Assembly (NCBI GenBank): GCA_964459325.1
Contig: CAYWKU010000026.1
Coordinates: 1-46,509, forward strand
DNA length: 46,509 nt
From: CAYWKU01 sp964459325
GTDB lineage: Bacteria > RBG-13-61-14 > CAYWKU01
Reading direction: 5' to 3'
The translations under genes and the position numbers were made by a program. Below, in pieces: positions 23,142 through 32,703 of this stretch (position 1 is its first letter; each line of letters begins with the position of its first letter). Below the pieces are notes generated by a model. That model searched no databases, was not told the DNA's origin, and was given only the letters and a program-made list of their open reading frames with translations.

Positions 23142-23257
23142 CCGGAAGTAACCCACCGGTACGTGTAAAAAAACGCAATTTCTTATCGGAATAATTTCGG
23201 GAGAATGCAAAATCGTCGTGGAAGCCGGCGGCTTTTATAGTTATAATCGAGGTTTGA

Positions 23258-23330
23258 AGCCACCGAGCGGATTCGAACCGCTGACCTGTCGATTACGAAT
23301 CGACTGCTCTGCCGGCTGAGCTACGGTGGC
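23258..23330 (-). tRNA. tRNA-Thr(CGT)
   Basis: The 73-nt cloverleaf has acceptor GCCACCG/CGGTGGC, anticodon loop TTCGTAA (CGT, decoding ACG), T-loop TTCGAAT and discriminator U. CCA is not encoded. All stems pair. Confidence 0.95.
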
Positions 23331-23345
23331 GAAGCTTCTAAAAAC

Positions 23346-23374
23346 AAAATATCATCCCGGTTTAACCTCGTCAA
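23346..23374 (-). promoter_or_regulatory. Promoter of tRNA-Thr
   Basis: On the minus strand TTGACG (23369-23374) and TATTTT (23346-23351) are 17 nt apart, placing the start shortly before the tRNA. Confidence 0.6.
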
Positions 23375-23403
23375 CTTAGTGAAAGGTAACTCCCGCGCGA
23401 AAG

Positions 23404-23979
23404 ATGAGCGATTCCAAGACAAAACTCAAGGAGCTGGAAGCCGGGTTCCGCGAAAAACCCGGTGACGCAAATACGGCCATACAGCTTGCCAGCGCCCACC
23501 TGGAGGCCGGGAACAACGGCCGCGCGAGGGAAGTGCTGGACAGGGTGCTCAAATCCGACGAATCGCTCGGGGAAGCCCTTGCATTGCGCTCCGAAGTGTT
23601 CGCGGCTCAAAACGACTGGGTGCAGGCTTATCGCGACTGCCGCCAGGCGACCAAAGCCGGTTACAAACCGCCACTCAAAGAACGGGCGAAAATCTTCTAT
23701 CTCAGGTGGTTGATAATTTCCAACCAGGGATGGCGCCCCGCGTGGATATCCAGAGTCGCCACCCTGATAATGTGCATTGCGGTCGGGTTTCTGACCACGG
23801 CTATGGGTATAAGGCTGCTATTTCAGGGAGCTTATCTCGGGTTTCTTTTGAGCATTCTCATGGGAGGCGGCTTCTTCTGGGGCGGACTGACGGTCGGCGG
23901 CATATCACTGTGGCTGAAAAAACTCCAGGACAAAAAAACTCCGGGTTGGGATAAACCGATAACTGCCAAGAAAAAATAA
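23404..23979 (+). CDS. TPR protein with C-terminal membrane helices
   Basis: The protein has 191 aa. Residues 1-95 form two to three TPR-like helical pairs (LKELEAGFREKPGDANTAIQLASAHLEAGNNGRAREVLDRVLKSDESLGEALALRSE). Residues about 112-170 contain two hydrophobic segments (VATLIMCIAVGFLTTAMGI and YLGFLLSILMGGGFFWGGL), followed by a basic tail. It is probably an inner-membrane protein with cytoplasmic TPRs. It stands just ahead of envelope genes but has its own spacing of 74 nt. The function is unknown. Confidence 0.7.
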   Translation: MSDSKTKLKELEAGFREKPGDANTAIQLASAHLEAGNNGRAREVLDRVLKSDESLGEALALRSEVFAAQNDWVQAYRDCRQATKAGYKPPLKERAKIFYLRWLIISNQGWRPAWISRVATLIMCIAVGFLTTAMGIRLLFQGAYLGFLLSILMGGGFFWGGLTVGGISLWLKKLQDKKTPGWDKPITAKKK

Positions 23980-24053
23980 TAAACCGTTTCACGAAAGTGA
24001 ACGTTGCTCCTTAGCGCCCTTGTGGTATTTTAAGGCGTATTCAGAGGAAAATA

Positions 24054-24695
24054 ATGAAAAGAGCGAGATTTATTATAGTGTTTGCACTTCTGGCCGCCTG
24101 CCCCTCCCTTGCGCTCGCCCTTGAGAAAGGGGACATGGCAATATCGGGAGGGCCGATTGTGACCATGATAGCCTCTGGAGAAATTTCCAACGAAGACTCG
24201 CCGCCCGAATACGCCGACCTGTTCGAGCCCGGCTGGGGGGTAGGGTTGGACGGCATGATAGCAATCAACAAATACTTCCGGGCCGGTCTGGGCTTCAGCG
24301 TCAATATGTTCGAAGGGGACGAGCTCAACGGAAACGACGTCGGCAAATGGTGGGCGTCCCCGGTGATGCTGGGCGCTCAATTGTTCCCGCTCGGCTCGGG
24401 GGGTAAACTACCGAGGCCTTATATCAGGGTCGACGGCGGCGGTATTTTTTACAGCGCAGTCAGCGTCGACCAGCCGGGCTCGGAAGTCGACAATACTCTG
24501 TTCAGGACTTCCACAACTTATGCTGCGGACGCAGGTCTTGGCCTGGAATGGCTCTTTACAAAGCACTGGGGCGCCTTCGGTGAAGCCCGGTGCCTGCTGG
24601 GCGGAAATCCCGTGGGCGGTGGAGATTTCTCCATACACGACCCCGACAACGTGGGCTTTGTTCCCGTTCGGTTGGGGGTAATTTACGCCTTCTAA
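24054..24695 (+). CDS. Outer-membrane beta-barrel protein
   Basis: The protein has 213 aa. AGAGGAAA precedes the ATG. A signal peptide (MKRARFIIVFALLAACPSLALA) is followed by alternating hydrophobic strands with Gly/aromatic residues and a terminal phenylalanine (VRLGVIYAF), typical of small eight-stranded outer-membrane barrels. It is probably a surface or structural barrel. Its stop overlaps the start of the LysM lytic transglycosylase (TAATG), so the two envelope proteins are co-expressed. Confidence 0.75.
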   Translation: MKRARFIIVFALLAACPSLALALEKGDMAISGGPIVTMIASGEISNEDSPPEYADLFEPGWGVGLDGMIAINKYFRAGLGFSVNMFEGDELNGNDVGKWWASPVMLGAQLFPLGSGGKLPRPYIRVDGGGIFYSAVSVDQPGSEVDNTLFRTSTTYAADAGLGLEWLFTKHWGAFGEARCLLGGNPVGGGDFSIHDPDNVGFVPVRLGVIYAF

Positions 24696-26323
24696 TGAAA
24701 AAACCTCTCAATAGCCTTACCGGACTATTCCCGGCGCTTACCGTTGTCCTTTTCTTCGCCTGCGTTGCGATAATGAGCATCCCGGGTGCACATGGTCGTG
24801 CCGGGGAGGTCAGGGCCAAGCACGAACCGCTCATATCTTCCGAACACAGGGCCATACCACTGCCTTCGTCGAATCCGGAAGGGAGCGGGAAAAGAGGTGT
24901 TGCCTTACCGGAGCCGATTCCGCGTTTCAAGTACATTTCCCCCGACTACGACATCCCCATAATCGTGAATGAGCGCGTGTGGAAACAAATAATATCCCTG
25001 CAACACGGCTCACGGCATGTCCGCACCGTGCTGGAGCGGGGTGCTTATTACAAGCCGCTTTTAAAGAAAGGATTGTACGAGGCCGGCTGCCCCCGGGACA
25101 TGGTTTATCTGGCCATGGTGGAGAGCAACTTTTCCCCTACGGCCCGCAGCGTAATGAACGCCGCCGGCATGTGGCAGCTCATGCCGGTGATTGCAAAAAA
25201 ATACGGCTTGAAGAATACCGACTGGATAGACGAAAGGCTGGATATAGTCAAGAGCAGCGAGGCCGCCGGCAAGTACATAATGGAATTGTACGAGAGGTTC
25301 GAAAGCTGGCCGCTGGTTTTCGCCGCTTACAACGCCGGCCCTACAAACGTATCCAAGGCCACCAGGGTTTACGACACGGTAGACTTCTGGAAGCTGAGCG
25401 ACTTCGGGTGCCTGCGAGTGGAAACCAGGCAGTTCGTCCCCAAGCTGTATGCCGCCATGCTGCTGGGAAAGTTTCCCGAAAGGTTCGGTATTAACAATCT
25501 CAACATGCCGGAAAAAATGCAATACGCTACCGTGAAAGCCCCGCCGCTTACCGACATACACGTAATATCGAGGATAAGCGGAGCCCCGTACCCTCTCATG
25601 GCAAATTTGAACGCCCAGTACTTGTACGAAACCACTCCACCGTGGCCGGGCGGTTGGACTATACGGATACCGAAGGAGTATTCGGAAGGATTGCAGGAGA
25701 AACTGGACGCCCTGATGGAGGAAGAGAGAAACAAGTTCATTTCGTACCGGGTGGGGAAAAACGAAAGCCTGGCCGGCGTGGCCCGGAGGTTCAGGGTTAA
25801 CTCGAGAGTTATTCTCCAGGCCAACGGACTCGATTCCTGGCGCCAAATCGAATCCGGCAAAAAGCTGAAAATACCGGTGCGGAAGATTGGCCCGCCCCCT
25901 CTGGTTACACGGGAGCCTGAAATAAAAAAGGAAGACGGTAAATACTCCGTTCAATACGTGGTGGGCAAGGGCGACTCCCTGTGGAGAATCGCGCGAAAAA
26001 CAGGCGCCGACGTGGAACAGGTCAGCAAGTGGAACGACTTCGACGAGGACGAAACCATCTATCCCGGCCAGAACCTGGTTCTCTACTGCTCCGATTACTC
26101 CACCGCTCTGGAGTTGAGCAAGCGCTCCCAGAAAAACCGCAAGGAGAACCTGTTTTCAAAAAAACCCGCCCCGAAAGCCGTTTATCACGTAGTCAGGCAG
26201 GGTGAATCCCTGTCATACCTGGCGGTGAAGTACAACGTTACCGTGGACCAACTGATGAAATGGAATAACATCTCCAACCCCAACCGGCTAAGAATGGGCC
26301 AAAAGCTGAGAATTTACAGGTAA
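24695..26323 (+). CDS. MltD-like membrane-bound lytic transglycosylase with three LysM domains
   Basis: The protein has 542 aa from the ATG at 24695, chosen for the TAATG overlap and the signal sequence that follows (LTGLFPALTVVLFFACVAIMS). The SLT domain (GH23 fold, about 110-250) has the catalytic Glu in YLAMVESNFSPTARS, then AAGMWQLMPVIAKKYGL and VFAAYNAGPTNVSKA. Three LysM motifs follow (about 350-395, 410-460 and 495-542): ISYRVGKNESLAGVARRF, VQYVVGKGDSLWRIARK and YHVVRQGESLSYLAVKY. The enzyme cleaves peptidoglycan glycan strands to 1,6-anhydro ends; LysM binds the sugar backbone. The architecture equals MltD. Confidence 0.93.
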   Translation: MKKPLNSLTGLFPALTVVLFFACVAIMSIPGAHGRAGEVRAKHEPLISSEHRAIPLPSSNPEGSGKRGVALPEPIPRFKYISPDYDIPIIVNERVWKQIISLQHGSRHVRTVLERGAYYKPLLKKGLYEAGCPRDMVYLAMVESNFSPTARSVMNAAGMWQLMPVIAKKYGLKNTDWIDERLDIVKSSEAAGKYIMELYERFESWPLVFAAYNAGPTNVSKATRVYDTVDFWKLSDFGCLRVETRQFVPKLYAAMLLGKFPERFGINNLNMPEKMQYATVKAPPLTDIHVISRISGAPYPLMANLNAQYLYETTPPWPGGWTIRIPKEYSEGLQEKLDALMEEERNKFISYRVGKNESLAGVARRFRVNSRVILQANGLDSWRQIESGKKLKIPVRKIGPPPLVTREPEIKKEDGKYSVQYVVGKGDSLWRIARKTGADVEQVSKWNDFDEDETIYPGQNLVLYCSDYSTALELSKRSQKNRKENLFSKKPAPKAVYHVVRQGESLSYLAVKYNVTVDQLMKWNNISNPNRLRMGQKLRIYR

Positions 26324-26406
26324 CGCCCGCTGTCGGAACCCGGGAAAGCGGGTGCGGTGTGGCAATTATTCAGAAGGCGGAAAAACTCCAAAAAGCGCCC
26401 ACAGAT

Positions 26407-26441
26407 AAAAAGCCGGAAGGCGCATAACCCTTCCGGCTTTT
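26407..26441. terminator. Bidirectional intrinsic terminator
   Basis: A 13-bp perfect stem AAAAGCCGGAAGG (26408-26420) with CCTTCCGGCTTTT (26429-26441) carries A- and T-tracts on both sides. It separates the plus-strand mltD-like gene from the convergent minus-strand ahcY. Confidence 0.85.
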
Positions 26442-26468
26442 AAAGTCTTGCGGTTATATGGTATCGGC

Positions 26469-27725
26469 TCAAGTGCCGATGCTGTAGCTTGCCAGGTAGT
26501 CCTTCTGCTTTTTGGTGAGGCCGTCGATTTTGATGCCCATGGCTTTCAGCTTCAGCTTCGCCACTTCCTCGTCAATCTTTTTGGGCACGTCGATGACCAC
26601 GTTATCCAGCTTTTTCTTTCTTTTCATAAGGTACTCGCACACAAGCGCCTGGTTGGAAAAGCTCATGTCCATGACCGCGCTGGGATGGCCTTCGGCGCTG
26701 GCGAGGTTGACCAGCCGCCCTTCTCCGAGAACGTAGATTCTTTTTCCGTTTTTAAGGGCATATTCGTCGTTGTAGGGTCTGATGTTGCGCACCTTTTTGC
26801 TGGCCTTCTTGAGCTCGACCAGGTCCAGCTCCACGTTGAAATGGCCGCTGTTGGCCACGATAGCGCCGTCTTTCATCTTTCTGAAGTGCTCCATTCTGAT
26901 GAGGCTGGTGTTTCCGGCGGCTGTGCAGAAGAAATCACCGACGGGGGCGGCTTCCGCCATAGTCATGACCCTGAACCCGTCCATAACTGCCTCGAGCGCT
27001 CGCAGAGGGTCGACTTCGGTGACGATGACTTCCGCCCCGGCGCCCCTTGCCCGCAAGGCGATACCTCTGCCGCACCATCCGTAGCCGCCCACCACGAACT
27101 TGCTCCCGGCGAGCAACCTGTTGGTGGCGCGGATTATGCCGTCAACGGTGCTCTGGCCGGTGCCGTAGCGGTTGTCGAAGAGGTGCTTGGTGTCGGCGTC
27201 GTTGATGGCCACGATGGGGTAGCGCAGCACGCCGTTTTTGGCCATCGAGCGCAGGCGGATGACCCCGGTGGTTGTTTCCTCGGTGCCGGCTATCACGTTG
27301 TTCACCGCATCTTTCCGCTTGGAATGCAGCTCGTTGACCAGGTCGGCGCCGTCGTCCATAGTGATGTGAGGTTTTGCGTCTATGCACGTGTTGATATGCT
27401 TGTAATATGTCTTTTTGTTTTCGCCCTTTATGGCGTTTACCGATATTTTATCGTTTACCACCAGGCTCGCCGCCACGTCGTCCTGAGTGGAAAGCGGGTT
27501 GGAAGCGCACAGATATGGTGTGGCTCCACCGGCTTTCAGAGTTTGCATCAGGTTGGCGGTTTCGGTGGTTACATGGAGGCAGGCGGCGATGCGTACTCCC
27601 TTGAGCGGCCTGGACTTTTTAAAGCGCTCCCGAATCTGCGACAGGACGGGCATTTCCATGGCGGCCCATTCGATGCGCTTTTTTCCTTCAGCCGCCAGAG
27701 ATTTGTTTTTGACGTCGAACTTCAT
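26469..27725 (-). CDS. ahcY: S-adenosylhomocysteine hydrolase
   Basis: The protein has 418 aa from the ATG at 27725, which overlaps the metK stop (TAATG). It shows CLHVTTETANLMQTLKAGGA, DDGADLVNELH, EETTTGVIRL, DNRYGTGQSTVDGIIRATN and the NAD-binding VVGGYGWCGRGIALRARGAGAEVIVTEVDP. It splits S-adenosylhomocysteine into adenosine and homocysteine with bound NAD. It is the shorter type without the plant/proteobacterial insert and ends KDYLASYSIGT instead of the C-terminal PDHYRY tail, as in archaeal and Thermotoga enzymes. With metK it forms a two-gene SAM-cycle operon. Confidence 0.96.
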   Translation of the reverse strand: MKFDVKNKSLAAEGKKRIEWAAMEMPVLSQIRERFKKSRPLKGVRIAACLHVTTETANLMQTLKAGGATPYLCASNPLSTQDDVAASLVVNDKISVNAIKGENKKTYYKHINTCIDAKPHITMDDGADLVNELHSKRKDAVNNVIAGTEETTTGVIRLRSMAKNGVLRYPIVAINDADTKHLFDNRYGTGQSTVDGIIRATNRLLAGSKFVVGGYGWCGRGIALRARGAGAEVIVTEVDPLRALEAVMDGFRVMTMAEAAPVGDFFCTAAGNTSLIRMEHFRKMKDGAIVANSGHFNVELDLVELKKASKKVRNIRPYNDEYALKNGKRIYVLGEGRLVNLASAEGHPSAVMDMSFSNQALVCEYLMKRKKKLDNVVIDVPKKIDEEVAKLKLKAMGIKIDGLTKKQKDYLASYSIGT

Positions 27726-28912
27726 TAAACAACTCCTTTTTTCTTCAATTGTGTTTTCACTTTGTCTTTCCGGTCGGTGTTTTCCCACGTGAAGCCCTTT
27801 TCCTTGCGCCCGAAGTGGCCGTAGCTTGCGGTTTTCTGGAAAATTGGCTTAAGCAGTTCCAAATGCTTGACTATTTGAGCGGGCTTTAGCGGGAAAATGC
27901 TTCTGACCACTTCCGCCAACCCTACCTGGTCGAGCATGTTTCCCTTCTTGTCGAAGGCCAACAGGTTAACGCTGACAGGTTCCGCCACGCCGATGGCGTA
28001 GGCGAGCTGGACTTCGCATTCGTCAATGAGGCCGCTGGCGACCATGTTTTTTGCTATGTAGCGGGCCATGTAGGCGGCGGAGCGGTCGACCTTGGAGGGG
28101 TCCTTTCCGCTGAAAGCTCCACCGCCGTGAGCTCCCCTTCCGCCGTATGTGTCGACGATGATTTTCCGGCCGGTGAGCCCGCAGTCGCCCTGGGGGCCGC
28201 CCACAGCAAAGCGGCCGGTGGGGTTAATGTGATACTTGGTCTTTTTGTCCAAAAGCTTGGCCGGAATGACGGGTTTTATTACTTTTTCGATAACATCCTT
28301 TCTTATCTGGTTGTATTTTACGCTGGGGTCGTGCTGGGTGCTGATTACCACAGTATCAACGCGGCGCGGCTTGTTATCCCTGTACTCTATAGTTACCTGG
28401 CTTTTCCCGTCGGGGCGGAGCCATTTCACGATATTTTTCTTTCGCGCCTGCGCCAGCCTTCCGGTAAGTCGGTGGGCGAAGGAGATGGGCATGGGCATCA
28501 TCTCCGGCGTTTCACGACAGGCGTATCCGAACATCATCCCCTGGTCGCCCGCGCCCTGTTCCTTGTGCAGACCCTTTCCCGCCGTCACACCCTGGGAAAT
28601 GTCCGGGCTTTGCTGGTCCAGAGAGACGAGCACGGCGCAGTGTTCGTAATCGAAACCCATGGAAGCGTCGGTGTATCCGATGCCCTTGATGACATCTCTT
28701 ACCAATGTGGGGATGTCAATGCTTTGCAATCCCTGGGATGTAATCTCCCCAGCCACTATTACCATGCCGGTATTGACCAGGCACTCGCAGGCCACCCTGC
28801 TGCTTTTGTCCCTGGCTATCAGCGCATCCAATACCGCGTCCGATATGTTGTCGCAGATTTTGTCCGGATGGCCTTCGGTAACCGATTCGCTGGTGAACAG
28901 GTAATTAGTCAT
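27725..28912 (-). CDS. metK: S-adenosylmethionine synthetase
   Basis: The protein has 395 aa, standard length. Signatures include FTSESVTEGHPDKICDNISDAVLDA, GAGDQGMMFGYACRETPEMMP, GGPQGDCGLTGRKIIVDTYGG and GGGAFSGKDPSKVDRSAAYMARYIAKN. It makes SAM from methionine and ATP. GAAGGAGGAAG precedes the ATG. The stop overlaps the start of ahcY, coupling synthesis of SAM with removal of the by-product. I see no recognisable SAM or SAH riboswitch in the leader. Confidence 0.97.
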   Translation of the reverse strand: MTNYLFTSESVTEGHPDKICDNISDAVLDALIARDKSSRVACECLVNTGMVIVAGEITSQGLQSIDIPTLVRDVIKGIGYTDASMGFDYEHCAVLVSLDQQSPDISQGVTAGKGLHKEQGAGDQGMMFGYACRETPEMMPMPISFAHRLTGRLAQARKKNIVKWLRPDGKSQVTIEYRDNKPRRVDTVVISTQHDPSVKYNQIRKDVIEKVIKPVIPAKLLDKKTKYHINPTGRFAVGGPQGDCGLTGRKIIVDTYGGRGAHGGGAFSGKDPSKVDRSAAYMARYIAKNMVASGLIDECEVQLAYAIGVAEPVSVNLLAFDKKGNMLDQVGLAEVVRSIFPLKPAQIVKHLELLKPIFQKTASYGHFGRKEKGFTWENTDRKDKVKTQLKKKGVV

Positions 28913-28942
28913 AGAACTTCCTCCTTCGACTGATGGGTCATG

Positions 28943-29266
28943 TTATGTGAAACTTGGTTCAAACCCCTTGCTATTTTGATAATCCCCGCGCTTCGCACAA
29001 ATCGCATTCCGTGCGTGAGAGGGGACAATATCCGTCAAAGCGCCCTCTTCCTTAACCGGCGGGTGATAAGGTTCCTCCGGCAGGGCCGCAAACGGGATTG
29101 GTTTCTCCGCGGGCATTTCCGCCACTATCCTGGAAGGTGGAAACACGGCACTGTCCTTGCCCTCGGGGGGAAATACGGTAAGGGCTATATACAGCCCGAG
29201 AGCTATCGCTCCCGTTATAAATACCAGCACGTAAAGTACAATTATTAAAGCGATGGAGCCTCGAAT
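28943..29266 (-). CDS. Possible small membrane protein without standard start codon
   Basis: An open minus-strand frame encodes SIALIIVLYVLVFITGAIAL followed by GLYIALTVFPPEG and a Pro-rich tail (FPPSRIVAEMPAEKPIPFAALPEEPYHPPVKEE). One hydrophobic helix plus a periplasmic-type tail is plausible, and codon use resembles the neighbours. No ATG is available: a GTG at 29230 would cut the helix and has no ribosome site; an ATT at 29266 follows GAGGG by 7 nt. It may be a real gene with an unusual start, one with a damaged start, or chance. It lies 30 nt before metK on the same strand. Confidence 0.3.
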   Translation of the reverse strand: MRGSIALIIVLYVLVFITGAIALGLYIALTVFPPEGKDSAVFPPSRIVAEMPAEKPIPFAALPEEPYHPPVKEEGALTDIVPSHARNAICAKRGDYQNSKGFEPSFT

Positions 29267-29465
29267 GAATCTACCCTCACTTAAAAATTCAGACTTATTA
29301 GTGTTGCATGAGAAGCCAAGAGAGTCAAGACGCCCCGCTAATCGGCTACTCGTGAGACCGGAAACTCCACTTTAATCATTAATTCATCCTCTCATGGCAA
29401 GCAAAGATTACACGTGATATTCTTCGCCGCCCGGGATATAAAAGCGGATTGTGGACTTTATGCGC

Positions 29466-29909
29466 TCAGCGCGTTTTCAGCTTGTAGCCCGCCTTTTTTA
29501 ACGCCTTCTCGGCTGCCTTGTTGTCGGAGGTGCGGACTATGATAATGCTGTCGCATCCTTCCGGCCCGCAACCGCACGAACCTGCCGAGCAATCGCACGT
29601 GGAGGCGTAGAAGTAATCTATGTTCACTTTCGCGTCCCTTATCGGGCCGAGCATTTTTCCCAGGGAGCCGGGTTTATCCTTGACCACCACTGCCAACACG
29701 GATTCCGCCGAAAAAGTCAAACCTTTCTTCTTGAGCACTTGTCTGGCTTTGGTTACGTTGTTGACCACCAGTCTCATCACCCCGAACTCGGCCGTTTCGG
29801 ATACACTCGCGGCACGGATGTCCACCTTGGCCTTTGCCAGAGCGTTCAACACCTCGGCGGCTTTTCCCACCGAGTTTTCCACCACTACGGAAAATTGCGT
29901 CGTCGCCAT
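29466..29909 (-). CDS. Tandem ACT-domain protein with Cys-rich insert
   Basis: The protein has 147 aa. Two ACT domains (about 5-70: FSVVVENSVGKAAEVLNALAKAKVDIRAASVSE; about 72-145: VLAVVVKDKPGSLGKMLGPIRDAKVNIDYFYAS) are typical of small amino-acid-sensing regulators. The second domain carries an insert with five cysteines in a short stretch (STCDCSAGSCGCGPEGCD), suggesting a bound metal or Fe-S cluster, or redox sensing, which is unusual for this family. Ribosome site AGAAGGGGGAAG; promoter at 29946-29974. The ligand is unknown. Confidence 0.85.
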   Translation of the reverse strand: MATTQFSVVVENSVGKAAEVLNALAKAKVDIRAASVSETAEFGVMRLVVNNVTKARQVLKKKGLTFSAESVLAVVVKDKPGSLGKMLGPIRDAKVNIDYFYASTCDCSAGSCGCGPEGCDSIIIVRTSDNKAAEKALKKAGYKLKTR

Positions 29910-29945
29910 TTTTCTTCCCCCTTCTTACACCTTTTAGTTTATTAA

Positions 29946-29974
29946 TTGATACTACATTGAAATCGATAAGTCAA
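29946..29974 (-). promoter_or_regulatory. Promoter of the ACT-domain gene
   Basis: On the minus strand TTGACT (29969-29974) and TATCAA (29946-29951) have a 17-nt spacer; start near 29939, leader about 30 nt. A GC-rich hairpin with flanking A/T runs (AAAACCCG/CGGGCTTTT, about 29977-29999) lies just upstream and may be a terminator for whatever enters from 30000-30200, a stretch in which I see no gene. Confidence 0.55.
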
Positions 29975-30198
29975 GGGAAAAGCCCGGCAGCGGGTTTTCT
30001 TGAAAAAATGAGCCATGCTTCTTTTCACGCTCCTCCCCGTTCCGGTGGTTTCATGAAAACCGGCTTGGCAGATCGATAGCGGTAGCGATTAGCGCCGATT
30101 CTTGCGCTTAATAGGCCATCTCAGTTATGAGTATTACTCATGCGGGCATCCCCGGAGCGCGAGCGGACAACTTTAATTTTTCACGTCTTGGAAAGGCA

Positions 30199-30327
30199 GT
30201 CGAGTAGGAGGGAGAGTTGCCTCCCCCGTCCTCTCACACCACCGTACGTACGGTTCCGTATACGGCGGTTCCTGACGGGCCTGCGAAGGACTTACACCTT
30301 CAAGTGGGTGCGCCCTGCCGGGCGCAC
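30199..30327 (-). mobile_element. Miniature group II intron-like element, copy B
   Basis: 129 bp, same orientation, ends and length as the element at 19237-19365, differing at about 5 positions (one in the terminal AY base, two in the domain-VI-like hairpin, two in the middle). It begins GTGCG at 30327 and ends in AC at 30199. The domain-V-like hairpin is identical in both. It sits directly behind the groEL terminator, 8 nt after its stem, matching group IIC target choice. It carries no coding capacity. Confidence 0.75.
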
Positions 30328-30361
30328 AAAGAAAAAGGGGCGAGTTTTTGCCCCCGCCCCT
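30328..30361 (-). terminator. Intrinsic terminator of groES-groEL
   Basis: On the minus strand AGGGGCG pairs with CGCCCCT (plus 30336-30342 and 30355-30361), followed by TTTTTCTTT and then directly by mini intron B. It is 29 nt after the groEL stop. Confidence 0.75.
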
Positions 30362-30390
30362 GTTTTTGTTGAGCCTTTTCGCCTGAGCGA

Positions 30391-32043
<1,653 letters not shown>

Positions 32044-32060
32044 TGTTTATCCCTCCTCAG

Positions 32061-32384
32061 CTATTTTTTCTTGGATTTAGTTGATTTTTCGGCCTTATCC
32101 TCGATGACCGCCAGGACATCGTCCTCGGGCATAATGAGGTATTCGTCGCCGCCGATGTTTACTTCGCGGCCCGCGTACTTATTGAAAAGCACCTTGTCGC
32201 CCTTTTTTACCTCCATGGGTACGGAGTTGCCCTTTTCATCGACTTTTCCGGCGCCGACGGCCACCACAACGCCCTGGGCGGGTTTTTCCTTGGCGCTGTC
32301 GGGGATAATGATTCCACCCTTGGTAGTTTCGGTCTCTTCCAACCTTTCCACCAGGATGTTGTCATGGAGAGGTTTTACTTTCAT
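32061..32384 (-). CDS. groES: 10 kDa chaperonin GroES
   Basis: The protein has 107 aa: MKVKPLHDNILVERLEETETTKGGIIIPDSAKEKPAQGVVVAVGAGKVDEKG, then VKKGDKVLFNKYAG and EYLIMPEDDVLAVIE. The mobile loop (ETETTKGGIIIPDSAKEKP) is intact. A Lys-rich tail (KAEKSTKSKKK) extends about 10 residues beyond most GroES. AAAGGAGGA precedes the ATG. First gene of groES-groEL. Confidence 0.98.
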   Translation of the reverse strand: MKVKPLHDNILVERLEETETTKGGIIIPDSAKEKPAQGVVVAVGAGKVDEKGNSVPMEVKKGDKVLFNKYAGREVNIGGDEYLIMPEDDVLAVIEDKAEKSTKSKKK

Positions 32385-32451
32385 TGCAGGTATCCTCCTT
32401 TTTATTTAATGGATAATTATTCAAAATCCATTTATTACACGGCAAGGCTTG

Positions 32452-32478
32452 TTAGCACTCCGCCCAACTGAGTGCCAG
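32452..32478 (-). promoter_or_regulatory. CIRCE operator (HrcA site) of groES-groEL
   Basis: TTAGCACTC (32452-32460), 9-nt spacer, GAGTGCCAG (32470-32478): one half-site is perfect, the other differs from GAGTGCTAA at two positions. It overlaps the expected start of transcription from the promoter at 32484-32512, so HrcA binding would block initiation. hrcA is not in the window. Confidence 0.88.
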
Positions 32479-32483
32479 AAGGT

Positions 32484-32512
32484 AGTATAACTATTCTCGA
32501 CGTGGGATTCAA
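32484..32512 (-). promoter_or_regulatory. Promoter of groES-groEL
   Basis: On the minus strand TTGAAT (32507-32512) and TATACT (32484-32489) have a 17-nt spacer. The start would fall at about 32477, inside CIRCE. The remaining stretch to the rho stop (32513-32703) shows no gene. Confidence 0.65.
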
Positions 32513-32703
32513 GGGGCGGCCCCCAAAAAATATTAAAAATTAAGGATTTTTCCGATTGAAACACGGAAACAGGGGGATTTCCAAAAAAAATGTCGGTTAA
32601 CCTGCCTCACATAAACCAAATCCCCAAGCCGTCAGCCCCGGAATGGCCCTCATACCCTCAATAATATGTAACTTGTTCGCCGGAGAGGCGGAGCGCAAAA
32701 GCC

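Noticed and set aside
26448..27728. Long plus-strand frame opposite ahcY
   Set aside because: Antisense of a complete S-adenosylhomocysteine hydrolase; it also starts right beside the terminator.
28913..29280. SAM or SAH riboswitch upstream of metK
   Set aside because: No recognisable SAM-I/II/IV or SAH aptamer core could be found by eye in the leader, and a possible coding frame occupies it.
29977..29999. Terminator hairpin upstream of the ACT gene as an independent feature
   Set aside because: Short stem with mismatch and no gene found that would end there; mentioned only with the promoter.
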